Assembly (NCBI GenBank): GCA_036365455.1
Contig: JAWQUS010000016.1
Span: 18,995,001 to 19,059,000 of the forward strand
Direction of reading: 5' to 3'
From: Macrosoma leucophasiata
Taxonomy: Eukaryota; Arthropoda; Insecta; Lepidoptera; Hedylidae
DNA length: 64,000 bases
The position numbers and the translations under genes are program-made. Shown here one piece after another: positions 41,812 to 51,962 of the stretch. Each line of letters starts with the position of its first letter. Within the stretch, counting starts at the first letter, position 1. The notes under the pieces are model-generated. The model worked only from the letters and a program-made list of their open reading frames with translations, ran no database searches and was not told the origin of the DNA.

Positions 41812-41867
41812 CTGTTGTTTGTTTGTAATATAAAAATAACCGCTTTTTACTAAATGCATATGTATGT

Positions 41868-42815
41868 ATTTGTCACATTGACTATCGGTACATCGAATTG
41901 TTGAAGTGTTTATATAAAAACTGCCTCGGTAGCCTAGTGGTAGCAGGCCACTACTACTACGCTGAGGTCCTGGGTTCGATTCCCGGGTAGAGGGTTATCA
42001 GAGATAATGGTGAAAAAGCCTTTGTCTCTGGTTCTATTGGGATTTTTCCATTTTCTGGAAATTTCCCAGTACCTCAAAGTTTGGTAATGTGCCCGGAGAT
42101 GTCAACAGGCTCGCCACCTGTTACATGGGCCAAAACGTAACCGGCGAATCGTGGGTGTTTGCATGTATGCTTGAATGCATGCATTTACCTCTGCCTACCC
42201 CTTCGGGGATTACAGGCGTGAAGTTACGTTTTTATATAAAAACGCCACCATGACAGTCCGAGTACAGGACTAATGCACGAGGGCGATTCCTTTGCAGAGG
42301 GTATTTAGACAGGGAGATGTCATTTCATCCCTGCTCTTCACCAATGCAATGGAAGACGCCTTCAAGCTCCTGGAATGGCAAGGACTAGGCATCAATGTCA
42401 ACGGCGAATACATCACTCACCTTCGGTTTGCCGACGATATTATAGTCATGGCAGAGTCGCTGGAAGATCTCAGCACAATGCTCGAAGACCTCAATCGAGT
42501 GTCCCAAAGAGTGGGCCTTAAAATGAACATGGATAAGACCAAGGTCATGTTTAATAACCTTGTATCGCCCACTTCAGTATCCGTTGGGAACTCGATCCTC
42601 GAAGTTGTCGACAAATATGTCTACTTAGGACACACCATATAACTAGGAAGGTCGAACTTCGAGAAAGAGGTCATTCGCCGAATCCAACTCGGCTGGGCAG
42701 CGTTCGAGAAGTTAAGGAGCGTTTTCTCGTCAAACATCCCGCAGTCCTTGGGGGAGGTCATTGGGGGAGGCCTATGTTCAGCAGTGGACGTCCTATGGCT
42801 GATATGATGATGATG
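41868..42815 (+). mobile_element. LINE-1 (RTE-like) fragment inside Heli-2
   Basis: 5'-truncated and internally deleted RTE-like LINE ending CTATGGCTGATATGATGATG. It is itself interrupted by the T1 SINE at 41922-42230. Confidence 0.85.
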
Positions 42816-42820
42816 ATATG
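41881..42820 (+). pseudogene. RTE-like reverse transcriptase fragment (palm region)
   Basis: Removing the T1 SINE and one copy of its 13-bp duplication restores a coding sequence across the join. It reads YIELLKCLYKNATMTVRVQD, stop, CTRAIPLQRVFRQGDVIS, then EDAFKLLEWQGLGINVNGEY. ITHLRFADDIIVMAESLEDL carries the catalytic FADD motif, the RTE form of the RT palm. VGLKMNMDKTKVMFNN and VDKYVYLGHTI follow. One stop precedes LGRSNFEKEVIRRIQLGWAA, then a deletion of about 400 bp fuses IPQSL to the very 3' end. The consensus RGVRQGD is changed to RVFRQGD. The copy is dead but overlaps the one at 27401-27985. Confidence 0.85.
41922..42230 (+). mobile_element. T1 SINE, full length, inside the RTE fragment
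   Basis: Bounded by the exact 13-bp duplication TTTATATAAAAAC at 41909-41921 and 42231-42243. A-box TAGCCTAGTGGTAGC and B-box GGGTTCGATTCCCGGG are intact, so the internal promoter could still be functional. This is the innermost layer of a three-level nest. Confidence 0.93.
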
Positions 42821-43064
42821 TATGTATACACGGTACATATATCAAAACAACATTTTTTACAATTTTTGCTGTCTGTCTGTCTGTTTGTCCCCGGGAATCT
42901 CGGGAACGGCTGGACCGATTTTGATGGAACTTTCACTGGCAGATAACTTATGTAATAAGAATAACTTTGGCTACTTTAATACTAGCTGCGCCCACGAATT
43001 CGTCTGGGTAGATATTGAACAATCATAAATTCTCACGCAGACAAAGTCGCGGGCACGGCTAGGA

Positions 43065-43254
43065 AATAATTATACACGTATTGCGTAGGTATTGCCTATT
43101 AAATTAAGTTCAGAGCCATCATTATAAACATTTTTTTTTTACAACTTTTGCTTATGTACGTATTTACTAAGTAAGTTAATATAGGTGAATCACCTATCTG
43201 TTCACCAATAAGCCTATTTTATATGTTTAAAACTTTTAGTTTCAAACACATTTT
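43065..43254. other. No recognised feature
   Basis: AT-rich sequence. Confidence 0.35.
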
Positions 43255-43291
43255 ATTGGTTAACAAATGGTTCATCCATTTGTTAACCAAT
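43255..43291. repeat. Perfect 16-bp hairpin
   Basis: ATTGGTTAACAAATGG and CCATTTGTTAACCAAT with loop TTCAT. Confidence 0.93.
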
Positions 43292-43479
43292 TTAAACTTG
43301 ATTTTTTTTTAAAGTACTCTATGAACATATTTTGATAGCCAATACATGCAAGACGTGTTTGTTTGTTTATAAAATTCTATAAAAACAAAGTTCCATTCGG
43401 TAAAGATATCAGAGAATATGTAATAATACTACGTATAGAATGGATGGACACTTCGACGTCCCGCCCGATTTCCTCGCCT

Positions 43480-43870
43480 CACCCAACCTCCTCCCCTCTT
43501 ATGGGCGACGTTTGGTATTCTCTACGTGCTACGCACACAGGTGCACGTGTAAATACACGTCACTGATTGATGTCTGTGTAATAGAGACCAAATTAAGCGT
43601 TTGTATGGAATCTAAGCGGGGTCCGCGGTGTGTTTTGTTTAGTTTTATCTTGCCGTTTGTAAAAAAGACTATGGAACATTCTGTTGATCCCTATTTTTAT
43701 TATTAAGTATTTTTGGACCATTATTTATTTTATTATGTTTACTTTGACATATTAATCAATGTATCAGTTGTTATTCGCTTTAATTTTTTATTTGTAATTT
43801 GACCTATCACAAGCAAATTCTATTATTTCCAAGTGATTAAATGAATTTTTGTGTTTGAGTTTGTTTTAAT
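43480..43870 (+). repeat. Dispersed repeat related to 39446 and 50756
   Basis: The left part (TTATGGGCGACGTTTGGT, CTACGTGCTACGCACACAGG) is found inverted at 50756-50901. The right part (from about 43640) is found inverted at 39446-39695. So this is the longest copy of one family. The ORF through it shows no domain. Confidence 0.75.
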
Positions 43871-44259
43871 ATGATAACTTTGTAGACTAAAACTGAGTGA
43901 CCTAACACCAAGACATTGAAGTATTACTTCACACATACATAGTTGCTTAAAAAGAAAGTGCCAATTTCGATTCGTGTGGTCTACAAGCTAACATTTACTT
44001 TAAACGGTCCTTAACAACATAATAATCGAAGAAACTTAAACTAACTGTATCAATAAACCTTATCGCAACGTACATAGGGGACAATTTACCATAATAATAG
44101 ATTAGAAACTGGTCTAGACTAGGTAAATGACGAGTAATAAGAAATTACTGCTCAGATACTATGCGATGTAAATACATAGTAATTACGTGTTTTTTTATAA
44201 TATTTGAAGCGCTTCAGTTTAATACTACCGATTGGATACGGTAAGACAGAAGTAACCAT
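43871..44259. other. No recognised feature
   Basis: No repeat or coding region identified. Confidence 0.35.
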
Positions 44260-44480
44260 TTTTAACCAACTTCAAAAAAAGGAGGAGGTTCTCAATCCGT
44301 CCGGTTCTTTTTTTTATGTATGTTCAGCGATAATTTAAAAACGCCTGTACCGATTTAAATAATGTTTTTCTGTTTGAAACGGTGTGCTTGGACCCACTGT
44401 AAGCATGTCAATATGTGATGATGAGATCCTGGTGAAATCGAGGGAACTCTTCAAATTTCATAGCACACTTGAAACATTTT
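44260..44480 (+). repeat. Dispersed repeat with direct copy at 44692-44776
   Basis: Begins AACCAACTTCAAAAAAAGGA, a block very common in moth genomes in my recollection. Its end (GTGATGATGAGATCCTGG, AATTTCATAGCACACTTGAA) recurs at 44692-44776 after a Helitron-like insertion. Confidence 0.6.
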
Positions 44481-44489
44481 CGATATCTA

Positions 44490-44662
44490 TAATATAAAAA
44501 TAAGTCGGGTTTTCCTTCCTGACGCTTTAATTCCAGAACGCACTAACCGATTTCCACGGTTTTGCATTCGTTGGAAAGGTCTCGGGCTCCGTGAGGTTTA
44601 TAGCAAAGAAAATCAGGATTATAAAACGACATCCACGCGGGCGAAGCCGCGGGCAACAGCTA
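44490..44662 (+). mobile_element. Heli-3 Helitron-like copy
   Basis: Ends with ACGCGGGCGAAGCCGCGGGC, AACAG, CTAG, then T. The stem CGCGG/CCGCG lies just before the end, as expected for a Helitron 3' terminus. Confidence 0.75.
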
Positions 44663-44691
44663 GTTTTTACCGTATACCTCACAGGTGGGCG

Positions 44692-44776
44692 GGCCCATTG
44701 TCACCATGTCAAGATGTGATGATGGGATCCTAGATAAATCAAGGGAACTACTCAAATTTCATAGCACACTTGAAAG
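44692..44776 (+). repeat. Direct copy of 44391-44474
   Basis: GTCAAGATGTGATGATGGGA and CAAATTTCATAGCACACTTG, about 85 percent identical to the first copy by eye. Confidence 0.75.
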
Positions 44777-44940
44777 GATTTAGATATTTTTTGTAATAAT
44801 GTTCCGTGCTATGTCTGTATTTATGGGTAAAAAATGTTAAGCTGGCGTCAGGACACGTGACCCTGATCGGAAATGTGTAAGACGGACACGTGACCAGAAT
44901 TGCGGTCCACCTACTTTTTGGGGAACCAATGACAGCTGTC

Positions 44941-44990
44941 ACTGTGGTGATGGTGGTGATGGTGGTAGTTGTGGTGGTGGTTGTGGTAAA
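44941..44990 (+). repeat. GTG/GAT trinucleotide microsatellite
   Basis: TGGTGATGGTGGTGATGGTG followed by TTGTGGTGGTGGTTGTGG. It explains the poly-Thr frame on the minus strand. Confidence 0.9.
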
Positions 44991-45027
44991 AAATGCACAA
45001 TGTTGTTGCAATGCAAATTCATGTTTT

Positions 45028-45245
45028 CACTGCAGTGATGACTGTTGCCTATAGACATCTACACAAAAATCAGAGGTCAAGATGCAGATGCTTTGCCACC
45101 CCTGAGACCTCAGTTGTTATGTTTCTGTGATATATATTACGGGGCCATACTTGACCATCTAACCGGAACACGATAGTGCTGAACACTACCATTTAGTGGC
45201 AAATAGATATTGTAATGCGGTGGTGCGTACGCCATCGAGTTCCTA
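45028..45245 (-). mobile_element. SINE-A, subfamily B, 3' end missing
   Basis: Minus copy from GTGATGACTGTTGCCTATAG to GTGCGTACGCCATCGAGTTC, with the subfamily marker CCACCCCTGAGACC. Confidence 0.75.
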
Positions 45246-45623
45246 TATATTTTAAACAAAAATGGAAACAAAAATCTTACGAGTATATCGTGTTTGCATG
45301 TATGCGAGAATGCATGCATGTTACGACGGTATAAGATACTCTTCTTAACTCCTTTCACAATTTGAATCTGAATAAAATTCAGTCGAAGGATTGCTAGTAA
45401 AATAATTGATTAGATTATAAATTACAAGACGCGAATGACCCTAAAACTGGCTGACCGTTTATTTGGTTTATGGTTGGCGATAGAAACTCCAAGTTATTTT
45501 CATTCATAAAGTAAAATAGGGCTGTGACTTGATCTCTAGGGTCTCAGTTGATAATTGATACGAATATTTAGGTAGTAGTATGACATAGAGACCAATATAT
45601 TTTTTTATGTCATTAACGTGGTA
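45246..45623. other. No recognised feature except a T1 scrap
   Basis: GTGTTTGCATGTATGCGAGA then ATGCATGCATG at 45289-45319 is a small T1 remnant. Confidence 0.4.
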
Positions 45624-45666
45624 ACTCACCACAAATGTACACTCTACGTGTACATTTGTGGTGAGT
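45624..45666. repeat. Perfect 19-bp hairpin
   Basis: ACTCACCACAAATGTACAC and GTGTACATTTGTGGTGAGT with loop TCTAC. Confidence 0.95.
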
Positions 45667-46248
45667 GAATACTATGGACTACTGATACATAAAATAAAAA
45701 CTAGGTGGTCTAATGCAGTTGCGTCCCTATTCCTTCTTTGCCCTTGTGCCAAATTTATATTTATAAACATAAAAATTTAACAGCAGTGTTCTAGCGCTGA
45801 ATATTACCTTAATTTAGTAGAAAGATTAATTTGATTTGCAGGTGGTAATTATAATAATATGTTACAACTCTAAAATATTAATACATATTTAACCACACAT
45901 ATGAAATTCGTGCACGGTAAACTTTAATGAGTATAGATTACATTTGAATAACATGCAAGATTTAAGAGCACTTATTACACTCTTAAATCAAATAGTCATT
46001 TAAGATTCAGTTAGAAAATTTAGATTTGAAATCACTTAATGAATACGACATCTATACTGAAAAAAATCGTTTAAGCTTCTTTTGATGCAAACATTTTAAT
46101 GTAATTTTTAATATTCTTTCTGATTTAAAAAAGTATCATTTTTTTCATATTTTTTTAAATCAATATAGATTGAAAGGAAAAAAAGAATATTAAATTTATC
46201 TTAAGCATATTTCATTGTAATAACAAAATATTTATCGGTAATATTATT
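45667..46248. other. No recognised feature
   Basis: AT-rich sequence. Confidence 0.35.
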
Positions 46249-46296
46249 CGGTCATCTGATAAAGTATACGAAAGTGTACACTTTATCAGATGACCG
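46249..46296. repeat. Perfect 17-bp hairpin with flanking direct repeat
   Basis: CGGTCATCTGATAAAGT and ACTTTATCAGATGACCG enclose 14 bases. AAGTATACGA occurs in the loop edge (46262) and again just after the right arm (46297). That is the pattern left when a copying switch returns to its start. Confidence 0.93.
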
Positions 46297-47102
46297 AAGT
46301 ATACGACTCTGGCACATCACTAAACCAAACGAAATAAAGGGCAGCTCGTGCTTGCTGGCTTTTGTAGTTCAAAATTAATGAGACTTAGCAATCGTTTGTG
46401 ACGTATTTAGTATGGCAATAAGTATTACGACGCAGTTCTGAGCTTAACCTCGACTTAATGTTGCCAATCTGGAATATTTGCGGTGTGGAGTTACTTTGTA
46501 ATAAAATATTTTATTGATTTCAAAAATGAGGACAATGTAAAATATAATACCTAATATAAAATATTTTATTGATTTTAAATTATTTGAAAATAAAGACGAT
46601 ATTAAATATATTGGAGGTATTCAATGTTGTGTAATAAATTAGGCTTTTTATGCAGCACAATCCTTATATCGAAAAATGAAATGACGTTTAGTCTCACTAA
46701 AACTCGAGAACGGTTGAACAGATTTGATTCATTTTGGTTCTGATGTATATTTTAGTTGTGATTTGTAAACGGTTTATTTGATCACAAAGATACCTAATGC
46801 AGTGGTAATAAAATCGACCCCATTAACACCCTTTGACGAAAAACATCATGGTAAAAGCTTGATTGATTTACATAATCCTGTTTAAATCAGAAAATGTCCT
46901 AGACTAATGTAAATAGTACACAAGACAGTGACCATTTCAAAATGTTGGTATTGCTCATCATTAATAGCAAATGTCACAGCAGACGCGTCCGTTAAAGTGT
47001 TAAATAGTGCACATCCATCCAAAGGAATATCGTTATCATTCTTAATGGATATTTAATGTTAATCAAGTATGTTACAAGAGCCCTTAAACAGACTAGGACC
47101 TA
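46297..47102. other. No recognised repeat except a Heli-1 scrap
   Basis: AAAATATTTTATTGATTT is repeated at 46504 and 46558. 46680-46750 (CTCACTAAAACTCGAGAACG) is a Heli-1 remnant. Confidence 0.4.
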
Positions 47103-47106
47103 TTTA

Positions 47107-47677
47107 GAGCCCTTCCATACGAGCGATTTCTCGGCGGAGCGAGATCGCAGCAAGCACGCGGCGGCTCGCGGCGTGCAAGCAACGATATCGCCGCGAGCTA
47201 TAAACCGCCGCGATATTGCGAACTCGCGCTTGGTATTCGGTACCGCCGGTAATGGCTTTCGTCCTTTTTGTCTTTTGTCGTTTTATCTTCACTGTCAGTA
47301 ATAAATATAAGACATCTGTTCCCATGCATTTTCTTTGTGCCCCTGTTGCTATATTCTTTAGTCGAAAAGTCCTATACGGTTGGACGTTTACGTATTTCTT
47401 TTATAAACAATTCGTGATCGAAACCTAGCGCCAATATTATCGCACAAATATTTAATTTTACGTGTAGGGGAAAGCAGTGCAGAAGACTACAAAACGGTGT
47501 CAGAATGAGGGTAGATTGCTACTAATAAATAATTGTGCAAAGTCTGCAGGTACTCGCCGCCAGCACTCGCGGCGGTTAATAAATCGTGCCGATATGCACG
47601 CCGCGACCCGCCGCGTGCTCGCTGCGATCTCGCTCCGCCGAGAAATCGCCGAATAAAATCGCACGTGTGAAAGAGCC
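47107..47677. mobile_element. GC-rich long-TIR DNA element
   Basis: The left arm (47107-47230) and right arm (about 47545-47677) are inverted relatives. Both contain CGATTTCTCGGCGGAGCGAG, ATCGCAGC, GCACGCGGCGG and GCGGCGTGCA, spaced alike. The outer flank is TTTA on both sides (47103-47106 and 47678-47681). Arms of about 130 bp and no transposase suggest a non-autonomous DNA transposon. The superfamily is not clear. Confidence 0.75.
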
Positions 47678-47681
47678 TTTA

Positions 47682-48000
47682 CTCGAGGACGAGTATGTTA
47701 AACAAATCCCGTGATGTTACGTAGGTACTTCTCATAATCTTTTGGTATGGTATTCATCGTTAGATGATCCATATTTGGTGCTTACACCTCTTAGTGCGAA
47801 TCGCATATGCCTTGGAATGAGTGATTCGCTTTCTTACTCTGTTTCTAGGAGGCAAAAAGGAGTGAGATTATCGTATTCCAATTAATAATCAAATAATTGT
47901 AAATGGTACTCTTTTGTAGTGGATCAACAGATAAACCTACAAGTCTTGTTTTTTAATAGGTACACTTTTTTAAGTTTGGGTGGTATCTGTGTAATTGTTT
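47682..48000. other. No recognised feature
   Basis: No repeat or coding region identified. Confidence 0.35.
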
Positions 48001-48720
48001 TATATTATTTCGCATTAACACATGCTTTTGAAATATATTTTATTTTAAAGAAAAATGGAAAGAAAAATTAGACTTCAGGCGAGACTCGAACTCGCGGCCT
48101 ACTGGGAATCTAGTCCAGCCGCTCTTCCAATTGAGCTACTGAAGTCCTGCCCGATTTGTCAAATCTTTCCTTCACATTTATTGCATTGCGTAATGTTAGC
48201 AGCAGCGCCATCTATTACCAACTATGCTAGTTAGGCAACCGATATAATAGACTTTGCAGTTTATTGAATAGCGTAAAGAAGTCGCTTTTACCCTTAATAA
48301 TTGTTTTATATTATTTCGCATTAACACATGCGTGTGAAATATATTTTATTTTAAAGAAAAATTAGACTTCAGGCGAGACTCGAACTCGCGGCCTACTGGG
48401 AATCTAGTCCAGCCGCTCTTCCAATTGAGCTACTGAAGTCCTGCCCGATTTGTCAAATCTTTCCTTCACATTTATTGCATTGCGTAATGTTAGCAGCAGC
48501 GCCATCTATTACCAACTATGCTAGTTAGGCAACCGATATAATAGACTTTGCAGTTTATTGAATATCGTAAAGAAGTCGCTTTTACCCTTAATAATTGTTT
48601 TATATTATTTCGCATTAACACATGCGTGTGAAATATATTTTATTTTAAAGAAAAATTAGACTTCAGGCGAGACTCGAACTCGCGGCCTACTGGGAATCTA
48701 GTCCAGCCGCTCTTCCAATA
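48001..48720 (-). repeat. Tandem array of T2 tRNA-like units
   Basis: Two full units (48001-48306, 306 bp; 48307-48600, 294 bp) and a third cut off at 48720 in the tRNA-like part. The 12-base length difference is the loss of one GGAAAGAAAAAT-type block. Each unit holds, on the minus strand, a tRNA-like sequence. It has a paired acceptor (GCTTCAG/CTGAAGT-like), D-arm GCTC-AATTGGAA-GAGC, partly paired anticodon stem, and T-arm GCGAG-TTCGAGT-CTCGC. Confidence 0.88.
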
Positions 48721-48744
48721 TAATTACAATCCAATATAATTATG

Positions 48745-48850
48745 TAATTTACATACATACATACATACTTACCGTATGTATGTATGTGTGTATCTTTACG
48801 CTTCAGGTTAGGCAGAGAGTATGGAGCGCCATGATCCTGACAGTAGGAGT
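48745..48850 (-). mobile_element. LINE-2 3' end with tail hairpin
   Basis: Minus LINE-2 end: AGGCAGAGAGTATGGAGCGC preceded by a TACATA tail. Within the tail, ACATACATACATAC (48755-48768) and GTATGTATGTATGT (48774-48787) form a hairpin with a 5-base loop. Confidence 0.7.
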
Positions 48851-49065
48851 GCGGAAGTAAGTATAAACGAGTATAATAAAAATTACTTACTTCGTCATAT
48901 ACTATTTTTGGTGTTTAACGGTGCGAGTATCCAGACAGCTAGTTTTTTCGATTTCGATAAAAATCCTTTAAAATATTTGAATGTTCCCGAAATTTGTAAC
49001 CAGACAAAATAAACCGATTTTAAAAACAAATAATACGAGTAATAATTGTGACAAATGATAAATCA

Positions 49066-49402
49066 GGTTCATATTGATGCAGTGATCACAGTGAATGCTA
49101 TAGCTGTAGACTATAAACATAAATAAAAATAGAGATTTCAATGTAGCTTCGTTGCCATTTAGTCTTAGTTGTTATAAAAATACCTCTATGGCAGATATTA
49201 CAGGTCACCTGACCGGTGGAGATCTCCAGTGATGTAGTTCGCGGGCATTATACGCTAAATGGTAGTGTTCAGCACTATCTATCGTGTTCCGGTAAGGTGG
49301 TTATGTACGGCCCTGTAATTTCACTCAGGAATGGTAACGCATCTGCATTTTGACCTGTGGTCATTGTGTGGGTGTCTATAGGCTGCAGTCGTCACTTTTA
49401 AA
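49066..49402. mobile_element. SINE-A, minus fragment fused to plus fragment
   Basis: 49066-49215 is a decayed minus subfamily B piece (GTTGCCATTTAGTCTTAGTT). 49216-49402 is a plus piece starting AGATCTCCAGTGATG and reaching CTATAGGCTGCAGTCGTCAC. Confidence 0.65.
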
Positions 49403-49858
49403 CTACCATCCTAACAAGTGGTCGTAAAGCCACCCACTGGTTAGACATACAACTTAGAAAATACGCAATTGTTCTATACGAAGAACAATTTATTTTCGTT
49501 TATTTGACCGCTTGGTATGTTAAATGAATGATTACAATGTCTGGTCTGACCGTTAGAAATATCTAGATTTCTACGAAAACGTCGCCTTTATCTATTAGAT
49601 TGTTTAAATCCAAGTTACCTGCGCTGGCGCACAATAAATCATTTAAGTAAACAATTACAGAACACGACGACTGCCAGACAATCGGTAATCTTAACCTTTG
49701 ATCCAGAAGTAAAAGTGTATTCTCGGTAATGACGCCGTATTCTACCGATATTGATTGGAATATTTTTATACTGCTGTTCGATTCTTGTCTTGGGAGGAGT
49801 TTGACATTTTTCCATTTTTGAAATATGGCTTCCTATACAGTGTTATAATCGGAGTTTT
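49403..49858. other. No recognised feature
   Basis: No repeat or coding region identified. Confidence 0.35.
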
Positions 49859-50027
49859 GTTTGTGTAAGGAAGGCGGCGAACAAGCGTGCAGCTTTCATA
49901 GATGTTGAGTGATGACTCCAGCCTATTGACAACTACACAAAAACCAGGGCTCAAAATGCAGATGCGTTGTCAGCACGGAGACCTAAGTTTTTATTTATTT
50001 GTGATAGTTATTAAGGGGCCATACATT
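49859..50027 (-). mobile_element. SINE-A, subfamily B, decayed
   Basis: GTAAGGAAGGCGGCGAACAA, ACACAAAAACCAGGGCTCAA and TGATAGTTATTAAGGGGCCA in minus order. Confidence 0.65.
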
Positions 50028-50155
50028 GGTAATGTACCCGTTGATGTTAATAGATTCATAGGGGTCAAACGTAATTGGTGAACTGTGATTGTTTGCCTGT
50101 GCGCATTAATGCATGCATTTAGCTTTGCATACCATTTTGAAGACAGGCTTGAAGA
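50028..50155 (+). mobile_element. T1 SINE remnant
   Basis: GGTAATGTACCCGTTGATGT, GGGGTCAAACGTAATTGGTG and ATTAATGCATGCATTTAGC follow the T1 body. Confidence 0.6.
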
Positions 50156-50755
50156 TCAAGCATACAGTTCATAACTGACATTAGTAACGTATATTACGTA
50201 TGAAATTACTTCAAAATGAAAAAAACTAGCACTGAAAATTTCCAATTAGGTGATAGGTAATTAGTAGATGAATCCACCAATGCAGGTATCACCAGTGAAG
50301 TAATACATTTTTAAATTAATAAAAAGTTTTCTCTATTTCATATTTAGTCGGTGCAGACATTCCATTATCTACAAAAATAAACATTACAACGAGTTAATAA
50401 TCTATGACACTAGAAGTGTTAATTTGAATATTCATTTTGAAGAGACTAAAAAATTAAAGGTTTCATTTACAACAAATATTTATTTATTAACAGTATCAAA
50501 TGTCCGCTGCTTAACGAGAAATCCAGTACCTATTTGTAATAATGACCGCAGTGAAGTTTATTGGTCAGTTAATGTGAGTTGTCGTGGTTTATCTGGCTAA
50601 CTCTCAAGCTATTTTATAGTCTTACTATAGTATATATTTCAATATTTTATTTGTAACTCAATTCAAGTTGACTTTTATTATGATAACACACGAAAAAGGA
50701 ATACTCATGGCTGGAATATCTGATTCGGGAAATATATACCAGCCAAACCTGACTC
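50156..50755. other. No recognised feature
   Basis: AT-rich sequence without recognised repeats. Confidence 0.35.
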
Positions 50756-50901
50756 ACTGACTTATACCACACCGCGGACACTTTGCCAAAATTCGTCTTA
50801 ATTTGGTCTCTATTACACAGACATCAATCAGTGACGTGTATTAACACGTGCACCAGTGTGCGTAGCACGTAGAGAACACCAAACGTCGCCCATAAGAAGG
50901 G
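50756..50901 (-). repeat. Inverted copy of 43495-43645
   Basis: GGTCTCTATTACACAGACAT, GTGTGCGTAGCACGTAGAGA and CCAAACGTCGCCCATAAGAA are the complement of the 43-kb copy. Confidence 0.8.
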
Positions 50902-50928
50902 CCTTCCCTTCTTATGGGCGACGTTTGG
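50879..50928. repeat. Perfect 23-bp hairpin at the end of the repeat
   Basis: The left arm (50879-50901) ends the dispersed repeat. The right arm (50906-50928) is its exact complement across a 4-base loop. The 43-kb copy does not continue into a matching second arm. Confidence 0.95.
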
Positions 50929-50954
50929 TTGAGTGAGGAATTTTTAAAATCAGT

Positions 50955-51190
50955 CTACAATTGGTGGACGTCCAGCGGTGTGAGATAACCGATTGATTCG
51001 AAGGGTCGCGGGTTCGATTCCCGCACCGGGACACATATTTGTATGGCCTACAGACATTTGTTTCGGGTCTGGGTGTTTGTGTATGTATTGTGTGTGTACA
51101 ACGGCACCCACGACACAGGTTTATACCTACTGTGGGGATGTGAGTGTAAGCGTATATGTATAAAAAAGAATTGGTGCGCAATCGGGGAAT
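50955..51190 (+). mobile_element. T3 tRNA-headed SINE
   Basis: Head GGACGTCCAGCGGTGTGAGA with B-box CGGGTTCGATTCCCGC at 51008-51023, then ATTTGTATGGCCTACAGACA and TTCGGGTCTGGGTGTTTGTG. This is a body type I associate with Lepidoptera tRNA SINEs. It is the only copy in the window. The 127-residue minus frame is incidental. Confidence 0.7.
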
Positions 51191-51413
51191 AAAATCATAC
51201 ATGCAGGTAAACATACAATCTCCTTCTATTTTTGAAATCAATTTAAGTGTGATCTCATCCCAAGTAAAGGGAAAGAGGGAGGACGCGAATATCAAGTTAT
51301 TGCTATTTCTAAAACAATCCTACATAAGTACCTCCTGCGCAACGCCCTAAGCCGAGGTTCGGATCCATAGGGGTCTCCTTTAGGCAGTTGCGCTAACTTT
51401 CATTTAGGCTGTT
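51191..51413. other. No recognised feature
   Basis: No repeat or coding region identified. Confidence 0.35.
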
Positions 51414-51564
51414 GTACGGCCCTGTAATTTCCAGCACAGAGGCATAACACCTTAGGCCTCAGTAGTGGTAACGAATGTGCATTTTGACGTTGGTCCTTGT
51501 GTGGATGTCAATTAACATCAATGTAAATTGTATGCTTGTTTACCACTTCATTATATAAAAAAAA
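51414..51564 (+). mobile_element. SINE-A, 5'-truncated
   Basis: TACGGCCCTGTAATTTCCAG to ACTTCATTATATAAAAAAAA, with the CTATAGGCTGCAGTCATC block deleted. Confidence 0.78.
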
Positions 51565-51567
51565 GGC

Positions 51568-51650
51568 TGTGAGCGCCCTCTGCGCTTGCCGATTGTCCGG
51601 TGAAGTAGACTAGTTTCGTCTCGAGAAGTGCCGCCTACATAAGTCCTTAA
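51568..51650 (-). repeat. Inverted copy of 23455-23545
   Basis: TGCGCTTGCCGATTGTCCGG and CGAGAAGTGCCGCCTACATA correspond to the 23-kb segment in reverse. Confidence 0.55.
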
Positions 51651-51692
51651 AAAAAACCATTCGAACCTGGATGAAACACAGCCTGACTTTAC

Positions 51693-51962
51693 TGGTGGTA
51701 GAGTTCCAAGTGTAAGAGCTCGAGGGTGTAGCCACCATCGCATTACCTAACTTATCTGCAGCTAAATGGTGTTCGCTACCATCGTGTTCCGGTTAGATTG
51801 TAACGTTTTTTTTAGTCCCGTAATAACTATCACAGAGACATGACAACTTAGGTTTCAGGGGTTTTGACCTCTGGTTTTTGTGTAGATGTCTATAGGCTGC
51901 AGTTATCACTTAACATCATGTGCAACTGCATGCTTGTTTGTCACCTATTTTCCATAAAAAAG
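51693..51962 (+). mobile_element. SINE-A, subfamily B, near full length
   Basis: ACTGGTGGTAGAGTTCCAAG to CACCTATTTTCCATAAAAAA, with AATAACTATCACAGAGACAT as the subfamily marker. Confidence 0.8.

Larger units (their letters stand above)
41812..43064 (+). mobile_element. Heli-2 Helitron-like copy, split by an RTE
   Basis: The left piece (41812-41867: TTGTTTGTAATATAAAAATA, CGCTTTTTACTAAATGC) and right piece (from about 42816: GTATGTATACACGGTACATA to GTCGCGGGCACGG-CTAG) are collinear with 52768-53067. The intervening DNA is an RTE fragment. ATATGTATGTAT lies on both sides of it as a plausible target duplication. Confidence 0.8.

Noticed and set aside
44748..45011. Poly-threonine protein on the minus strand
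   Set aside because: It is a translation of the trinucleotide microsatellite at 44941-44990.
48001..48720. CRISPR-like array
   Set aside because: The units are 300 bp long with no short repeat/unique spacer structure, and the DNA is eukaryotic.
50912..51295. A 127-residue minus frame
   Set aside because: It is the antisense of a tRNA-headed SINE (B-box at 51008-51023).
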